Source of the DNA: Blasia pusilla
Taxonomy: Eukaryota > Marchantiophyta > Marchantiopsida > Blasiales
Assembly: GCA_050084515.1 (NCBI GenBank)
Contig: CM114271.1
Coordinates: 33,480,001 to 33,544,000, forward strand
Length of the DNA: 64,000 bases
Reading direction: 5' to 3'
Shown: positions 47,801 to 60,825 of the stretch, piece by piece
Layout: every line of letters starts with the position of its first letter
How positions within the stretch are numbered: the stretch's first letter is position 1
Notes under the pieces: model-generated
The model's input: the letters and a program-made list of their open reading frames with translations, nothing else
What the model was told of the DNA's origin: nothing
The model's database searches: none
Program-made: the position numbers and the translations under genes

Positions 47801-50800
47801 GGCTTCCACGATGTTGTGACGATGGAACCATGCTCTTTCAGGTCGACCTGTAGTAGTAATCGGGGATCAGCATCACGCTTTTCTATATTTTCTATATGAG
47901 CACGCAGATGGAGTATGGTCATGGAAGAACTAGTACTCGTAATCTTATTTTCTCACATTGCTCATTCCATATCATTCCTGCCTACATATTGCAAGGGATG
48001 ATGCCTACTTTGGTCTTGTACTGGCGTTGTGGAGTAGTAAAGAGATCTCCAACAAGAATATGACTGCTTGACACACGAGCCTGTGACAGGTTGAAAAATC
48101 TGGTCAAATAAAACCAGACGACACGGAGTCAGTTCCCGAGGTAGAAAAAGTTGAAACGGTTCCCATGTATATGGGGAAGCCCGATCCTCTTGTCATGATC
48201 CGATCTGATCGCAGAACAATTATTGACAACACCCCGAAGCCTTCACCTGTTCATAAGTTCACGTTACGGAGGACATTTAGAGGCCATCCAATGTCTGTGA
48301 GCAAGTGAGTTTCGTTATATCGTTCAAACAATCAGTAGCTCACTTCCTAATAAGTCTGGTGACACTCTAAGCTGACCTTGATCGTCCTGCTCGCTGAACG
48401 AATCTAAAGAGCGTTCCCTTTTGTCTTGTTGTTGTCGGTAATCACAATGAAAGAAAACCGACTTTTTGTCACTTCGTGATGTAGCATTTGTACAGAGCGA
48501 AAAAACATTGATGCACCGCAGTAGCTACAACTCATTGAGAGACCAGAGTACAGACCTGGGCACTAGTGTGCAGGTTGCCTTTCCTTTCATCCTACAAAGA
48601 ACTCTACAGGAAAATCTTACTGAAGAAACTTCGACAGAGACCACTGTCAAAAACTGTGTTCTCTGCTTGCTCTTAGAGCGTTGATGATTGGGATTTACAA
48701 ACGTGCATGTTTCCCTAATGTATCCTGGTAGTGAAGACCTTTTTTGCGAGTAGATGTCAACTTCACAATGTAGTATGCAGACGTTGCGTGTTTCAGTAGA
48801 TTATTTACCTCATCAGCTCACTGGAACTACCAGGGTTGTTTCATAAATGGTACATGGGTCAAACTAAGGACAGTCCAAACGAGATTTTTTAGCAGATTTA
48901 AGCAAGTCATAACCTTATGGTTTTGGCTGGTACAGTGTTGTTGTTCACCCCAAGAAGCCGGTGGTAGTGACAGCGTCAGATGATGGTACATGGCGAATGT
49001 GGGGTTTACCAGCAGGCGATCTCATAATGACGGGAGATGGACATAAGGATTGGGTTGCAGGGCTTGGTTTCCATCCAAGGTGTACCCTTTCTCAAACGTG
49101 TTATTTGGTGATGAGACTTATCAATGAATGAGTGAGGAGATGTACAAAATTATCTAGTTGTATCATCACAAAACTAAACAGGAGAAAATGACTTCGCGAG
49201 CATCTATCTTCGTTGGTCAACCGTAGCCAAAGAAAAATATTCATGTTTGCAGTCACTTAGGTAGTTCAAACACTACTAGCCATGGAGTTGAAAAGATCAC
49301 GCATGGCACCCAGTTCACTCCTAATGATAGTAATAGCAAGAAGCACATGCTAAGGTGCTTAAATTCCTGTTTGAAGAATTCTAACGTGAGAGCCACTTTA
49401 TTTAATCTCTCTCTGATTCCTCCCTCAACTCTGGTTGCCAGTTTCTGTTTTAGCGCTCCTAAATTCCATAAAGAGACAGTCCTCGTGAGAGGATATTTCA
49501 GGATGTCACTTGCTCGGAGTAGGATGGTTATGTCTTTGGTGGATCGATAGGTCTGGCCACTACAATGTAAACACATATGTATTCCACTCCTTATATTAAG
49601 TCGGTCTCACATGACGCCCGACTTCTCTTGCTGTGGAAGAAGGAATTACCTACATTTTGTGGGAACTGAATCGTATGCATCTTAACGTCATGGTTTGTTC
49701 ATCCCTGAGCTCCAAATGCCTTCTTGGAGTCGATGTATATTTTAGATCTCTCTTTTGTCATCAACGATTTTGTTTCCAAATTTTCTACTAAGTTTGTACG
49801 ATTCTCTTAGCAGTCAGCTAAAGTGTAAATGACGAGAATGCGTATGGTGGCAGCGGGATGCAGTTGGCATCGTCATCTGGTGACTGTACAGTTAAAGTAT
49901 GGAGTTTCGAGAAAGCACGTTGCATTCACACTTTTTCTGATCACACTCAGGTCTGTCTCTACATTTGCTTCCAATGATGAGTTCTGTTTTTCCGGCCGAA
50001 AGTTTGGGTTTGGCATGTCTTTGGCCTTTCATCAGACAATTATGGAGAGCTTAAGGTCCAGATGCCTACAAACTAACGGGGTTTCTTGACCACATGTCTT
50101 GGCAACAATCTTCAGGGAAAGTAGAGAAAGAAAGAAACTAAACAGAAAGCCAAATGGTAATTTGGCGTCAGCAAGAAAAATCTTCATTCGGAGGACAAAT
50201 GAAAGCACAGAAGTTGTAGAGATTTTGAATGGATGTGGTGCAAATATAACAGTATATTCCTCTTGTTCGGATCAATTCAGGCAGTATGGGCGGTTGCATA
50301 TCACGACGGCGGAGAGGTTCTGGGAAGCTCTTCTCTAGATAATACAGCTCGTATCTGGGATCTTGCGAGGTATCTTTCGATTGAGGTTATTGCTCCTAGT
50401 TGTCATAGAGGAGATAAACCTTCAGGAGATCTTGTTGGAACTCGATACATTTCAGCCGAATGAGTTTTTCATAGTGGCTTTGAGATATGAAATGCGACAG
50501 ATTCACAACTGTGTCGAGAAAATTTCCAGGTTCTCTGTAAACCAAATTGACTCGGTTCTTAGTAAATGAAATACATTCAAACTTTCCCTGTCCAGAAGAT
50601 TATGAGAACTGGTGGTGACCTTGGAAGCTACTTCTACAGCAGAACAACCAAGTACTGTTGGGAAGAGTATTGGAGATTTTTTATGTAGAGCATTTTTTAT
50701 CTTGAGATTTCTTACCTAGAGCATAGAGTGGGGTTAAAGTTAGCTCCAGGAAGCATTGTGTAATGTTACAAGATCGTTTGGCTAAGAGTTTCTTCAGTAG

Positions 50801-52674
50801 CTTCCAGACGACCGATTGGTTATTCCACTTATTATTGTCAACGCGTGTCTTGAAACAGCATGAAGTGTCGAGGAACCTTGAGAGGCCATGTCGACTCGGT
50901 CAATTCAGTGGTTTGGCAGTCTTATAGCAGTATTCTCTGCACATCATCTAGTGATAAGACAGTGAGCTTATGGGACGCCAGGAACGCGTTGTGCGTTCAA
51001 ACATTCTATGGCCATGATGCTTCCTGCAACCACGCAACGTTTAATCCACGGGTACGTCTCTAATGATACGGAGTTTGACTCAACGAATGAGTGACTTTGC
51101 AAAAGTAGCTTGTGGGGACTAAATGTGAAGGCCTTTGGGATCGTAAATATAAGTTCCATTACAGTCAGGAAGAGTGGTCGTTCTTACTTTATTTAATTTG
51201 TCACGGAATTTCAGAAGAAGACCGATGGCCATGAAATTTGTGATAAAAAAGAAGAGAGGGATTGATTACTGACAGTGCAGACACTGTATCCGAAGGCGAA
51301 CGGACAACCAGAATCAAGCTCTCATCACAAGCCTCGTTTGGTTGCAGGGTAATATGATAGCCTCTGTGGATGCGGATGGAGTGCTGAAGCTTTGGGATGT
51401 GCGGCAGGTTATGGAACGGCACATGATCAATGTGGGACCTCACTCTGCAAATAAATGTTGTTTCGATGGGAGTGGATCATTGATTGCCATTGCGAGCAAC
51501 GACAGTCACATCAAGTGGTAGGTTGCAAACTTGCACTACGATGATTCAATAAGGTCTCTTTCTGATGATATGCCATCGAGATTATGATTTGACCACGCCA
51601 TATGGATGATGTTTCCAACATATCCATTTTTAACACAGTTGGTCAATCCATTCCTCGTTGGCGTCCCGTCTTGTTTTCTGGAGATTTTCCTGGATAAGAT
51701 ATGGGAAATTGAACCGACTAGTCCCTTGCTGCTAAGCTCGGACATATGATTAGACTCCTGACTCACTTCCCTGTTAAATGGCTCCCGTAGCTTGCACCTC
51801 TATCCAGGTTGTGGTGCTATGCTTACGGGTGAAATGAAGCTGTGAAATGTTCACATGCTCCCTTAGTGCTTCGTGCGTGGCACTGCTTTATTCAGGCGTT
51901 TTGTCTGTCTGTTGGAATTTGTGCAATTTGACCAATTATAGCATCTCTGCACTGTCTGCGGTAGCTAGTTGTGTAGTTGTGCCACCAGGTCGTGTTTCGA
52001 AAATGTACTGGGAGGAAAGGGTGTTGTACGAAGAAAAAACTTCAAACTACAGGCGCACCTTGTGGATGACCAAGGAAAGGGAGTCGGTAAAAAATTCTCT
52101 CTCTATTGACCTTGGTTCCGCGCAAGCGAAGGAAGCCATGGATTGCCCCCACTGACGCTCGAGCGGAATCACTCAGTGCCTCATGACCTCTCATACCACT
52201 CAACGGCATGACTCTCTCACGAGCAACCGTAAGCTATTCTGAAGGTGATGTACACCGGGAGTAGATCGTTCGATGTAACGGAAATCGTAGGTCCGGTATC
52301 TGCACAAAGCCCCAAAGCAGATCTACGCGGTCCTTACTAGTTGTCTTGTGACCCTAAGATTCTAGGATGCAATGAATGCGGTTCTCCCTTTTTCTGAGGA
52401 AAGAGTAGCGTAGTAGCATACGGGTCAAAGGTTTTTTTCACGGCAACCGCTGGGGTGAGGAGTCGTTATGTGCTCTCCAATCTACTGAGTTATCATTCAA
52501 GTCCGCTTATGCTAATGACTTGATTGTGATTGCAGTTTTCAAGTGGATGGAGAGGTAGTGCCCGTAAATGATCTTTGCGGTCACGAGGGATCTGTACAAG
52601 CATTGGGCTTTGATCCCCTGGGGAAGTTCCTGGTTTCAGGTGGTTCGGATGGTACTTTCAGAGTTTGGGCGTGA
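44805..52674 (+). CDS. SPAG16/PF20: PF20/SPAG16-like WD40 protein of the ciliary central pair, complete, 13 exons
   Basis: Exons 44805-44967, 45220-45344, 46664-46809, 46948-46971, 47060-47165, 47671-47790, 48090-48304, 48936-49079, 49854-49950, 50281-50369, 50859-51051, 51348-51517 and 52536-52674 give 576 codons plus stop, all in phase with GT-AG introns. An in-frame stop lies 27 bases before the ATG. Order: acidic N-terminus, a LisH-like segment ([15 protein letters not shown]), a coiled coil ([33 protein letters not shown]), then seven WD repeats from about residue 280 to the end ([49 protein letters not shown]). Length is close to Chlamydomonas PF20 (about 600). PF20 bridges the two central microtubules of motile axonemes. 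The 24-nt exon 4 is the least certain, since skipping it also keeps the frame. Confidence 0.93.
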
Positions 52675-55600
52675 TGACTGGTAAGGACTTGAATACAGGA
52701 CCCAATTTGCCGTTTACCTGCAATTTGGGAATTAGATACGGTTTAAAAACTGGTCGGGGAACACCTGTTAACATGAAGGGATGTTAGTGGAGAGAACAGC
52801 GCTCATACCATGACTTCGCCTACTGGTAGCACTTCACCTTTGAAATGAAAAAACGTTCGAGTCAATGTTGCATCAGTCACGACACCAAGGAATGACCTGG
52901 CTAGCGCAGAGCTGTGTGTGATATAGATCCTTTTGACGCGGAAATGCCTCCGCGCTCACATCTAATATCTAGGAGGGCGGCCTCCAATAGCGCAAAGTCA
53001 GTGATATGTTTTCGGCTGTTGATTCTCAGATGAATACATCAGATCCTCTTCGGCATGAATCGGATCGATCAGTGGCGTACTACTGTGGCAGAATCATAAC
53101 TCATTAAACATCGGAACTGTTGCGGAATCAACACTTCTTTTTAGGGCACTAGAATCAACAAGTGGTGGCTGGATTGCCACGAGCGGATCTGGCACAACTC
53201 TGCAACCTAGAAAGAATTGGTAGGTTGACGGAAAGGTTTCGTTTATGTCAGCATGAAGCTTACTTGCGGTAGGTTAAATGAAGTAAAAGTCTTCAGTCAA
53301 CCTTTGCCTTATTTAAAACCCACCTTCGGTTAGTGTACATATATATTTGGAATGCGCATCAGATACTGTAAGATTATACATCTGTTTGGGCGAGAGGTTG
53401 AGGCGGCGTAGTGAGAGCCGACGCTTTTCGAGGCGTTGCGATTACAGTGCCGCTTGGAATGTAATATGATCCCAAGTATCGGATACGACCCACCAGGAGT
53501 ACGGTATGTGGAGATCCGCAACGCGGCACCTCAAGGAACTGGATTTCAAGAAATACTATTATATTGCTACTTCGGACAACATACAACGTGCCCCTGGGAT
53601 CTTATCAATGAGTGTGTAAAACATGCAACGAAATAGAAGGTCGTTATTTCTGTTTGCCTTGTGCCCCTCAAGCTCACCGTTTTGGAGAGGGTGAGTGGAA
53701 ACAGAGCTGTGTGGATTGTGTGCAAGGACGTACGAGAACAAGCAGGATCCGTTACGGTTTGCGAGTGTTAAAATCGCGTCTCTTTTTCTTCGCTGCATTC
53801 TTTCTTTCTTCCTTTTCTAAGGCGGGATCTTTTGGGGACGGGAGTCTGGCCATCGAACAAGCAGCAACCGGTACCAACGACGCATTGTGGGTAAGTTGGG
53901 GCTCGAGATCTGAGGCTTGTGAATCGCATGAAGGTGGTGGCGTCATGTTGGCCGGGTTGACTCCACGGTGCCTAGCATTCATGGCGGAGCGTCGTCGTGT
54001 TTCGATTCAAGCGGGCGATCACCGAGGCACTCTCCAGAGGTCAACGTCGCGAAGTTGAAAGCCGTGCGCGAACCTTGAAAAGCTTGAAGCCTGACCTACG
54101 GCTATCGATCCGGGCCGCACTCGAACTCCTTCGCCGTCAAACCACATTCTGATGGCCAATCATCCATTCGCCCCATCGTGAAAGCTCATAACGTCAATGT
54201 GTAGTCTGCAGCGCGGCTGCAAAGTTCAGGGTATTCTCAAAGCCGCAGCTTCAGAATACCGATCGGAAGGCTGGGCTTTTAGGCTTTTGGCATTCGAATG
54301 TAGCGCTCGGCGTGCACAATAAAAGTTTAGTCGCCACACTCACGGTCAAAACCTCACTTTTATAAAAACCTTTGCGCATGGCATAAAGGTTTAATCGTAC
54401 GTTCATTTCGGCTCAAAACGTACTTTTCGAGAGCATTCCACCATATTTCATTGCCAAATATCCTAATCAATAATCATATAGAGGCACACCTCATGAAGTG
54501 ATTTTCTTCTTACCACTCAACTCACCGCTGCACTCATACCCTTTACGACTCACGCGCACAGTCTTAACGATTGTGCCATTGTAGAAAGCTTCGAACCCGT
54601 AAATTTTTCTACAAATATTCCTATCAAGGTCGTTATGCACGATGTGCGATTGTAGAAAGCTTGGAAGCAAGAAATTTCTCCTTATATTCTTTACGAGGAA
54701 ACATGGAGGATGATGTGCAATTGTAAAACGTTTCAAACCGAGCGAAAAGAGAATCTTTTCTATTCTTGGAAGACTTGTATTATTTTAATATGTAACTAAG
54801 GGATCTCATTCATATATATATATATATATACGAAAGAAAGTTGAGATGAGAAGAGCTTGGCAAGATATTGCCACGATGGAGGGTGGACAACCAAACCCAA
54901 ATAGTGAAAAAAATATTCAAATACTCCATTATTCTTATCTTCCAAAGGAACGCTGGTTGTTCTATTTAAGTTTCTTTACTTGGAAAATAAAGCATTTATT
55001 TTACTATCAGGTTTACTACGGAGAATTCTGATCAATTGTTCAAATTTATTTACTTATCATCCTAACACGTGTCCGAGGTTTCATTAATAGGTCACCAGAA
55101 TTTATTTAATTTCTATTAAAATAGAGGAGGGGAGAAAAAGATAAACTTCAACAAACAAAGGTTTCCAAATAAATAACCTCAAATGTTTTTATTTAAATTG
55201 GGGAGACACGGAGAAAAATCATTTTTCAATTAGGGAATTTCTCAATTAATGAGAGCAAAGACAAAAAGTGAAATTTCAACGTAATAGGAGGGAGGGAGAA
55301 AAATTAAATTTCATAAATACATGGATGGCTATAACAAAATAAATATCAAGGAAAAGAACATAAAAATATTTGAAAAGATGAAAGTAGATAGTTTCTTAAA
55401 TTTAATTTGAAATGGCATCCTAAGCAAGAAGTAATTTGGGCATCTGATGGAAAGGCTTTCCATATATATGATAGTTTTAGGATTGGTGAGCCAGCTTAAA
55501 ATAATTCTCTTTCTTTCAAGTTTTCTATTAGAATTAAAAGAGACTTGCACCTAATTGAGAGATTTTTGGCAACATAAAATCCCCATCCTTAAACTAATAC

Positions 55601-56681
55601 TACATATGTGGAATTTATTTTATATATATAGAGAAGAGACTCCACATTTATCGCTTTCATTTTTAATTTTGAATAAAAGTTAAAAGTTTTAATCAATTAT
55701 GGAAATCAAACAAAAACATTATCATGTATTTAAATGTGTGAAATAAGTTATCAAGGGAAGGAAATTCATATCAACATTCTTGAAAGTCATAATCAAGGTG
55801 AAAAGATGTAATTACACATTCCAACAAAAATTAGGCATCTCCATGCTTTAAGGGTCAACAAAGAGATAACGAGATCAATGCTCACTCTTCTTCGTATGTG
55901 CCATAATCATTCCCTTGAGTGGTATCAACACTTATCACCAATCTAATCCTAATCTACTAAACTAGATCAAGCGTTTTATTTATTACCCTAGAAAACAAAC
56001 CAAGGCCCTTAATACTCATCTAAAATGAAAATAAAGCGTACACGAATTAAAAAAAATTCTATACATACACGACGCCCATCTTCTCAACCTAAACATGCTA
56101 AGGTCCGCCTCCCCAAATTCATCACACATTGATATTCCTCTCTATAATAAATGATGTGAAAATTTTAATATGCATTTACATCATTACATGAGATATATCA
56201 TTGTCATCATCCACACATATCGTGGATGTGTGGATTTTTTATATTTTAAGTTAAATATAATTAATATATTAAAAATATCCCTCAAGCGTGGAAATTTGAA
56301 AAACACATTTAGTAGTGTACCAAAAAGTATGCACTCTTCCTCCAAATTATTGACAATGTCTCTCTAAATCCAAATATCCATTCGTAAATACGTAGAATTA
56401 TTTACACATGTTTCGTGCTAAGAGCATGAGTGCTATTTTGCTCCATTGTTGGTAACTTACTTGTAATGCTTCTAACTCCAACAAGTCAAGATACCTAGAT
56501 AAATATCCCATTTACATTGAGGAAACATCCATCATCCCCAAAAATCTAGTTATCTTGGAATAAATGTTAGCTTCTCATAGTTCATAAGTCGATTAAATGG
56601 TTGAAAATCAATCATGAGAGTGACAAGTTGTTAACAAATAACACTTCAAACAAAACATGGCCCACATTCCAACTAAGCATT
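52675..56681. other. Interval between PF20 and element D, no gene recognised
   Basis: Probably the PF20 3' UTR, then a GC-richer patch (53.6-54.2 kb) with a 148-codon ORF (53612-54058) of no recognisable family, then AT-rich sequence from 54.3 kb on. No RNA gene is seen. Confidence 0.5.
54811..54829. repeat. (AT)n microsatellite
   Basis: About nine to ten AT units in an AT-rich region. Confidence 0.9.
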
Positions 56682-57445
56682 TGTCATGCGCATACATATC
56701 GCTACACAACATACATCGATGGTCACATCCACACCACACAACACCAATCTTTTCCACACACGGGTGGATCCACATATGTACAAAAATCAACTCATACATA
56801 CACATGGAGATCACCCAACAAAAATAAAGAGTTGTAAAAATGGCACACCCGGCCTAAAACTCCACTCCTCAATCTACATCGACATCTCGAGCCTCATCCA
56901 CCCTGCGCTATCAAGGAATCCAGACGCTAGCACCTTGGTCCTATTTCACACACATACAAGAGAGGTGCTCCAACGGCCCAACATGAGAAAGATGGTTTGG
57001 GAAAGCCATCTTCCTCCCTTATATAGGGTTGCAAAGAGCCAAAAGGCTCTTCCCCTAAAAATAGCTATCCTCCTAGTAACCTACACGCACAGATTACCAC
57101 GAGCGGATGACCTGCTCAACAACTCACCCGGATGTGAAAGACATCAACATGAGAGTTGTTAGAAACGATGTTCCTCGCACAACAGACCTATCCTCAACCT
57201 CATTCGACACCGCGGTACAAAGTTACACTCAAGACAGTCTGCTGGCTTCTATGCCCTATCCACGATAGATCTCGGCCTATCGACTACTCAGATGTGACAA
57301 TCGTCATGCGCATACATATCCTTACACAACATACATCGTTGGTCACATCTACATCCACACCACATAACACCGATCTTCCCCACACACGGGTAGATCCATA
57401 CATGTACAGAAATCAACTCATACATATACATGGAGATCACCCAAC
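56682..57445 (-). repeat. Element D 3' terminus: X-Y-X' composite repeat
   Basis: In element orientation: X 57445-57304, Y 57299-56820, X' 56819-56682. X and X' both run from GTTGGGTGATCTCC to ATGTATGCGCATGAC(A), about 140 bp, with few differences. Y starts TGTCACATCTG. The X-Y-X plan equals that of A and B although the sequences have diverged. Confidence 0.85.
57017..57025 (-). promoter_or_regulatory. TATA box in block Y of element D
   Basis: CCCTATATAAGGG in element orientation, inside Y. It is the likely Pol II core promoter. Its place in Y means that the single 5' Y copy can start a transcript although X is absent there. Confidence 0.6.
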
Positions 57446-57458
57446 CGTCCCCCTAGTC
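57446..57458 (-). other. Element D polypurine tract
   Basis: GACTAGGGGGACG in element orientation immediately precedes X, after a diverged form of the AGTTAGAGGGACC stretch shared by all copies. Confidence 0.7.
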
Positions 57459-57536
57459 AGCAATTGGATCCCCCTAACTCCAGATAGAAAATGTCACATC
57501 TCCCTGACATGACCTACTACCCTACATTTATCTCGG

Positions 57537-57668
57537 ACACATCCATCGTCCCGTGGAAACTACATCAAGAGGGGGGGTCAGACATGACATATACCACCCT
57601 CGAGAACAACCATCACATACCAACATGGTGGTTGCACTCCTCGCAGATCCGCACAACATACACCTCAA
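57537..57668 (-). pseudogene. Element D PHD finger
   Basis: Reads CMLC, CDGC, SRGWYMSC, then RWMCPR, in frame with VDPSLVVVLAGLR from the integrase tail, so it shows the fusion without a frameshift. Two changes: the His ligand is Tyr, and a small insertion with a stop falls just before the last Cys. Confidence 0.85.
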
Positions 57669-57799
57669 GCCTGCAAGTACCACTACCAAGCTTGGATCCA
57701 CTATACCACCCACGTTCGGAAGATGACATGGTGCTCAATTGTGCACATGATCCTTCCAAACCATACCATCATGTCCCTCCAACATGAGGACTCCGTTCG

Positions 57800-58930
57800 A
57801 TAATACCTCGCGTGCACGTAGAATCGTGCGCCCTGCAGTGACATCTAGCGTCGTGGGTGCCACCTGATGTAAATACACGCAATCTCCAGGATGAAACCTC
57901 CTAATCCGTGGACGATAACCTCCTCCACGAACGTTCGTTTACCTCAATTTATCTGTATGCTGAGCAATAGCTAAGTTCTCAAAGGCCATAGGCATAACTC
58001 TACAAAAAATATCCGCCCTCTGAGAACATGCTTGTATCCATACATTTGGATCATCAAGATCTAACACCTCCGCCATGTCACATCAAGTAGTTGTAGGTAA
58101 ATCAGGCTCTCTCCCAAAGAGCAAAACGTATGGTGAAAACAACACCAAGCATGTCTGTCAACTAAAGCGATAACCCATAGCCAACCATGGCAATTGTAGG
58201 TCCCACTCCCTCAACTGTCCCTGCTGCAAGCCATGCTTGCGCAATCCTCTCTTCACTGTCTGTACTACTCTCTGCGCCAACCCATCTGCCTCAGGATGAT
58301 CTCTGGATGTGGTGAGGTGACCTATCACCGCCTGATCACAAAAGGCCTGAAACTCTCCTCTGAACTCGGTACCCTGGTCAGTCAACACCTCCGCCGGTGC
58401 ACCAAAATGACTAAGCACACGATCTAGAAATGCATAAGTTGTTCCCTTGCTTGCCTTTTTCGGTAGTGCCACCAACTCAATCCACTTGGAGAATGCTCCA
58501 TAATGACCAGCACGTACCTGTGATGAAGCCTCGTCAATGGAAAAGGTCTCGCGAAGTCTAAACTCCACCGATAACCTAAACCCATAATTGGAAAAGGATT
58601 TAATTTCCGAGTGGGAGCATTGAAGGATGCTTCCACATACATCTGACCACAAACATTTGTACCCCAGTATGCATGTTGCGCCACCAACACTGAACCTGGA
58701 GTACGCTTTACTCCAAAATGCCCCAATTCCTCATGGGCATGTGGCACTACTAGACGTGCTTGCTCGGAAGGATGAGGTACCACTCGTATCCTACCATCTC
58801 CCCATACCCCCAAAATGTGAGTCCCCTCCCATCTGAACCTCCTGGCTCTCTCTAAGATCAGATCCTGCTCTCTAGCACTCACTATGCTCACTATGACGCC
58901 AGTGCACAAGAACTCCACAAACTCCACATC
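57800..58930 (-). pseudogene. Element D integrase
   Basis: HAHEELGHFGVKRT is followed by a decayed Cys pair. The core has WSLDFARPF, VLTDQGTEF and HPEADGLAQRVVQT. The last block has Gln where A and C have the catalytic Glu, so the DDE triad is broken. The C-terminal tail lies in 58160-57800 with frameshifts and joins the PHD finger. Confidence 0.8.
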
Positions 58931-59125
58931 GTCATGGATATCAGGACCACGTGTCGCCTTCTCACTGACCTCCGGATCCAAAGACTCATCATCCGACCCC
59001 ACCATTGGAGTCATCACCTACGGCTGACCTACCATAGTCAATCAACAAAGATAGGCAGATGCATGCCAACCGGGCACCACCTCCTCATCACTCTCTCCAT
59101 GCCACCGAGCTCCTATGTCGTCTCT

Positions 59126-60580
59126 CTAATTTGGACATAGGTTACGACTCAACCCATCCGCATCCTGGTTCAGCCGACCACGCTTGTGAACCACCTCAAA
59201 CTCATACTCTTGAAGTAATAGAGTCCACGTGGCAAGCTTTCCTGTAAACTTGTGGGACTCCATCAACCACCTCAACAGTTGATGATCAGTGATAAGTGTG
59301 AAAGGGTTGCCGAATAAGTAGCACCTCAAATGTGCCACGGCCCACACTGCAGCCAAGCACTCTCCTTCGTAGGATCTGTACTTTGCCTCCACAATGTTGT
59401 TTGATCGGCTCGCGTAAGCCACAACAAACTCCCTCTCCTCATCATCCCTTTGAGTAGGTACTGCTCCTAGATCCAACATGCCCCAATCCGTATGTAATTG
59501 GAATGGGCGACCCCTAACCGGTCTCTTTAAAATGAGTGAGGACGTCAACCTGTCCTTGAGCTCCTAAATGCTCGCCCCTGATCATCTCCCCACAACCAAA
59601 CCTGATCAAGTCCCGTCAATAAGGTCAAAGACTTCGCGATCGCACTCAAACCCTTGACATACCGTCGGTAGAAGTTTGCCAGTCCAAGAAACGCTTGGAC
59701 TCGACTCATGTCTGTAGGGCGTGGAATCTTAGCAATAGCCTCCACCTTTGTCAGTTGAACACCAAACCCACTCGGGTATATGGTATGTCCCAAGTACTCA
59801 ATCTGCTCTTAAAAGAATATGCACTTGCCTGGATGTAACTTCAGTCCATGTAATTGCAATCGCCGAAATACCTCTTCCAAGTGTCGCTCATGCTCCTCAA
59901 CCGTGGAACTGAAGATAAGAATATCATCTATGTAACATCGTACAAAATCCAAGCCAGCCAGAATCCTATCCATCTCTCTCTGAAACTCCGCAAGCGCGTT
60001 CTTCAAACCAAATGGTAAGAACCGCCACTAATACAAGAAATCTCTCCCGAACCAATCTATCCCCTAGAATGATGTCTTCTCCCTATCCTCCAACCTGATA
60101 GGATGCTAATGATAGCCAGCACGAAGATCTAAAGTACTAAAGATCTTTGCATGCCCTACCGCATCAAAGATCTCCTCAGGAGTAGGTATGGCGTATCGAT
60201 CTGACCTTGTCTGTTGGTTGATTGGACGGTAATCTCCACACATCCGCCTATCCGTCCAATTGCAATACATATCCTTCTTCACCCCCATGACTGTGGAAAA
60301 TGCATACTCCCCATGTGATAACTCCATAAATCCTGCCTCCAACAAGTCCTGCCTCCTGCTCTGAATCAAGGCTCGCTCCATATCAGAATACCTGTAGGGT
60401 CGATGAAAGATTGGCGTTTCACTAGCCGACTCAATCCGTATCCCAAGACCCTTCAGCGTATCCAAGTTTCTCATACTTAAGGCAAAACAACTAACGTGCC
60501 CTCTCAAACACCTATGAACTCGTCGTCGCTCTCCTCCTCTCAACTTGAGACCTATCACAGGCTCCCAAGTCTCCATCGTG
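59126..60580 (-). pseudogene. Element D reverse transcriptase and RNase H
   Basis: METWEPVIGLKLRGGERRR, PIFHRPYRYSDMERALIQS, STLDLRAGYH, catalytic YIDDILIFSS, IEYLGHTIYPSGFG, RVQAFLGLANFYRRYVKG; RNase H with LHTDWGMLDLGAVPTQRDDEE, YEGECLAAVWAVAHLRCYL and NQDADGLSRN. Stops occur after RAGYH and in the LYQWRF-equivalent position, plus a frameshift near 59560. Confidence 0.85.
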
Positions 60581-60825
60581 ATCTCACTCGGAGAGGATGC
60601 AACCTCCAACTTTGGTTGCTACGTAGCAACCGTAGCCACCTCCGCAACAACCACTCCACTTTGACCTCCTACACCATGCTTCACATCCAAAAAATGAACA
60701 TGTGTTGCTCTGGCTGCCTTTGCACTCTCTGCTCGAGCGACGTCCAAGAAAGTCCATGGGTGCCAATCTCTTCTTGTTTCGGCCCCAGCCAATGCATGTA
60801 CAGACCCTGTAGGCAATTGTCCAAC

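Noticed and set aside
53612-54058. ORF with CKTC and CLPC pairs as a zinc-finger protein
   Set aside because: Spacing fits no known finger, and there is no homologous context or splice structure.
56600-56681. Target-site duplication for element D
   Set aside because: Its other end lies beyond the window, so no comparison can be made.
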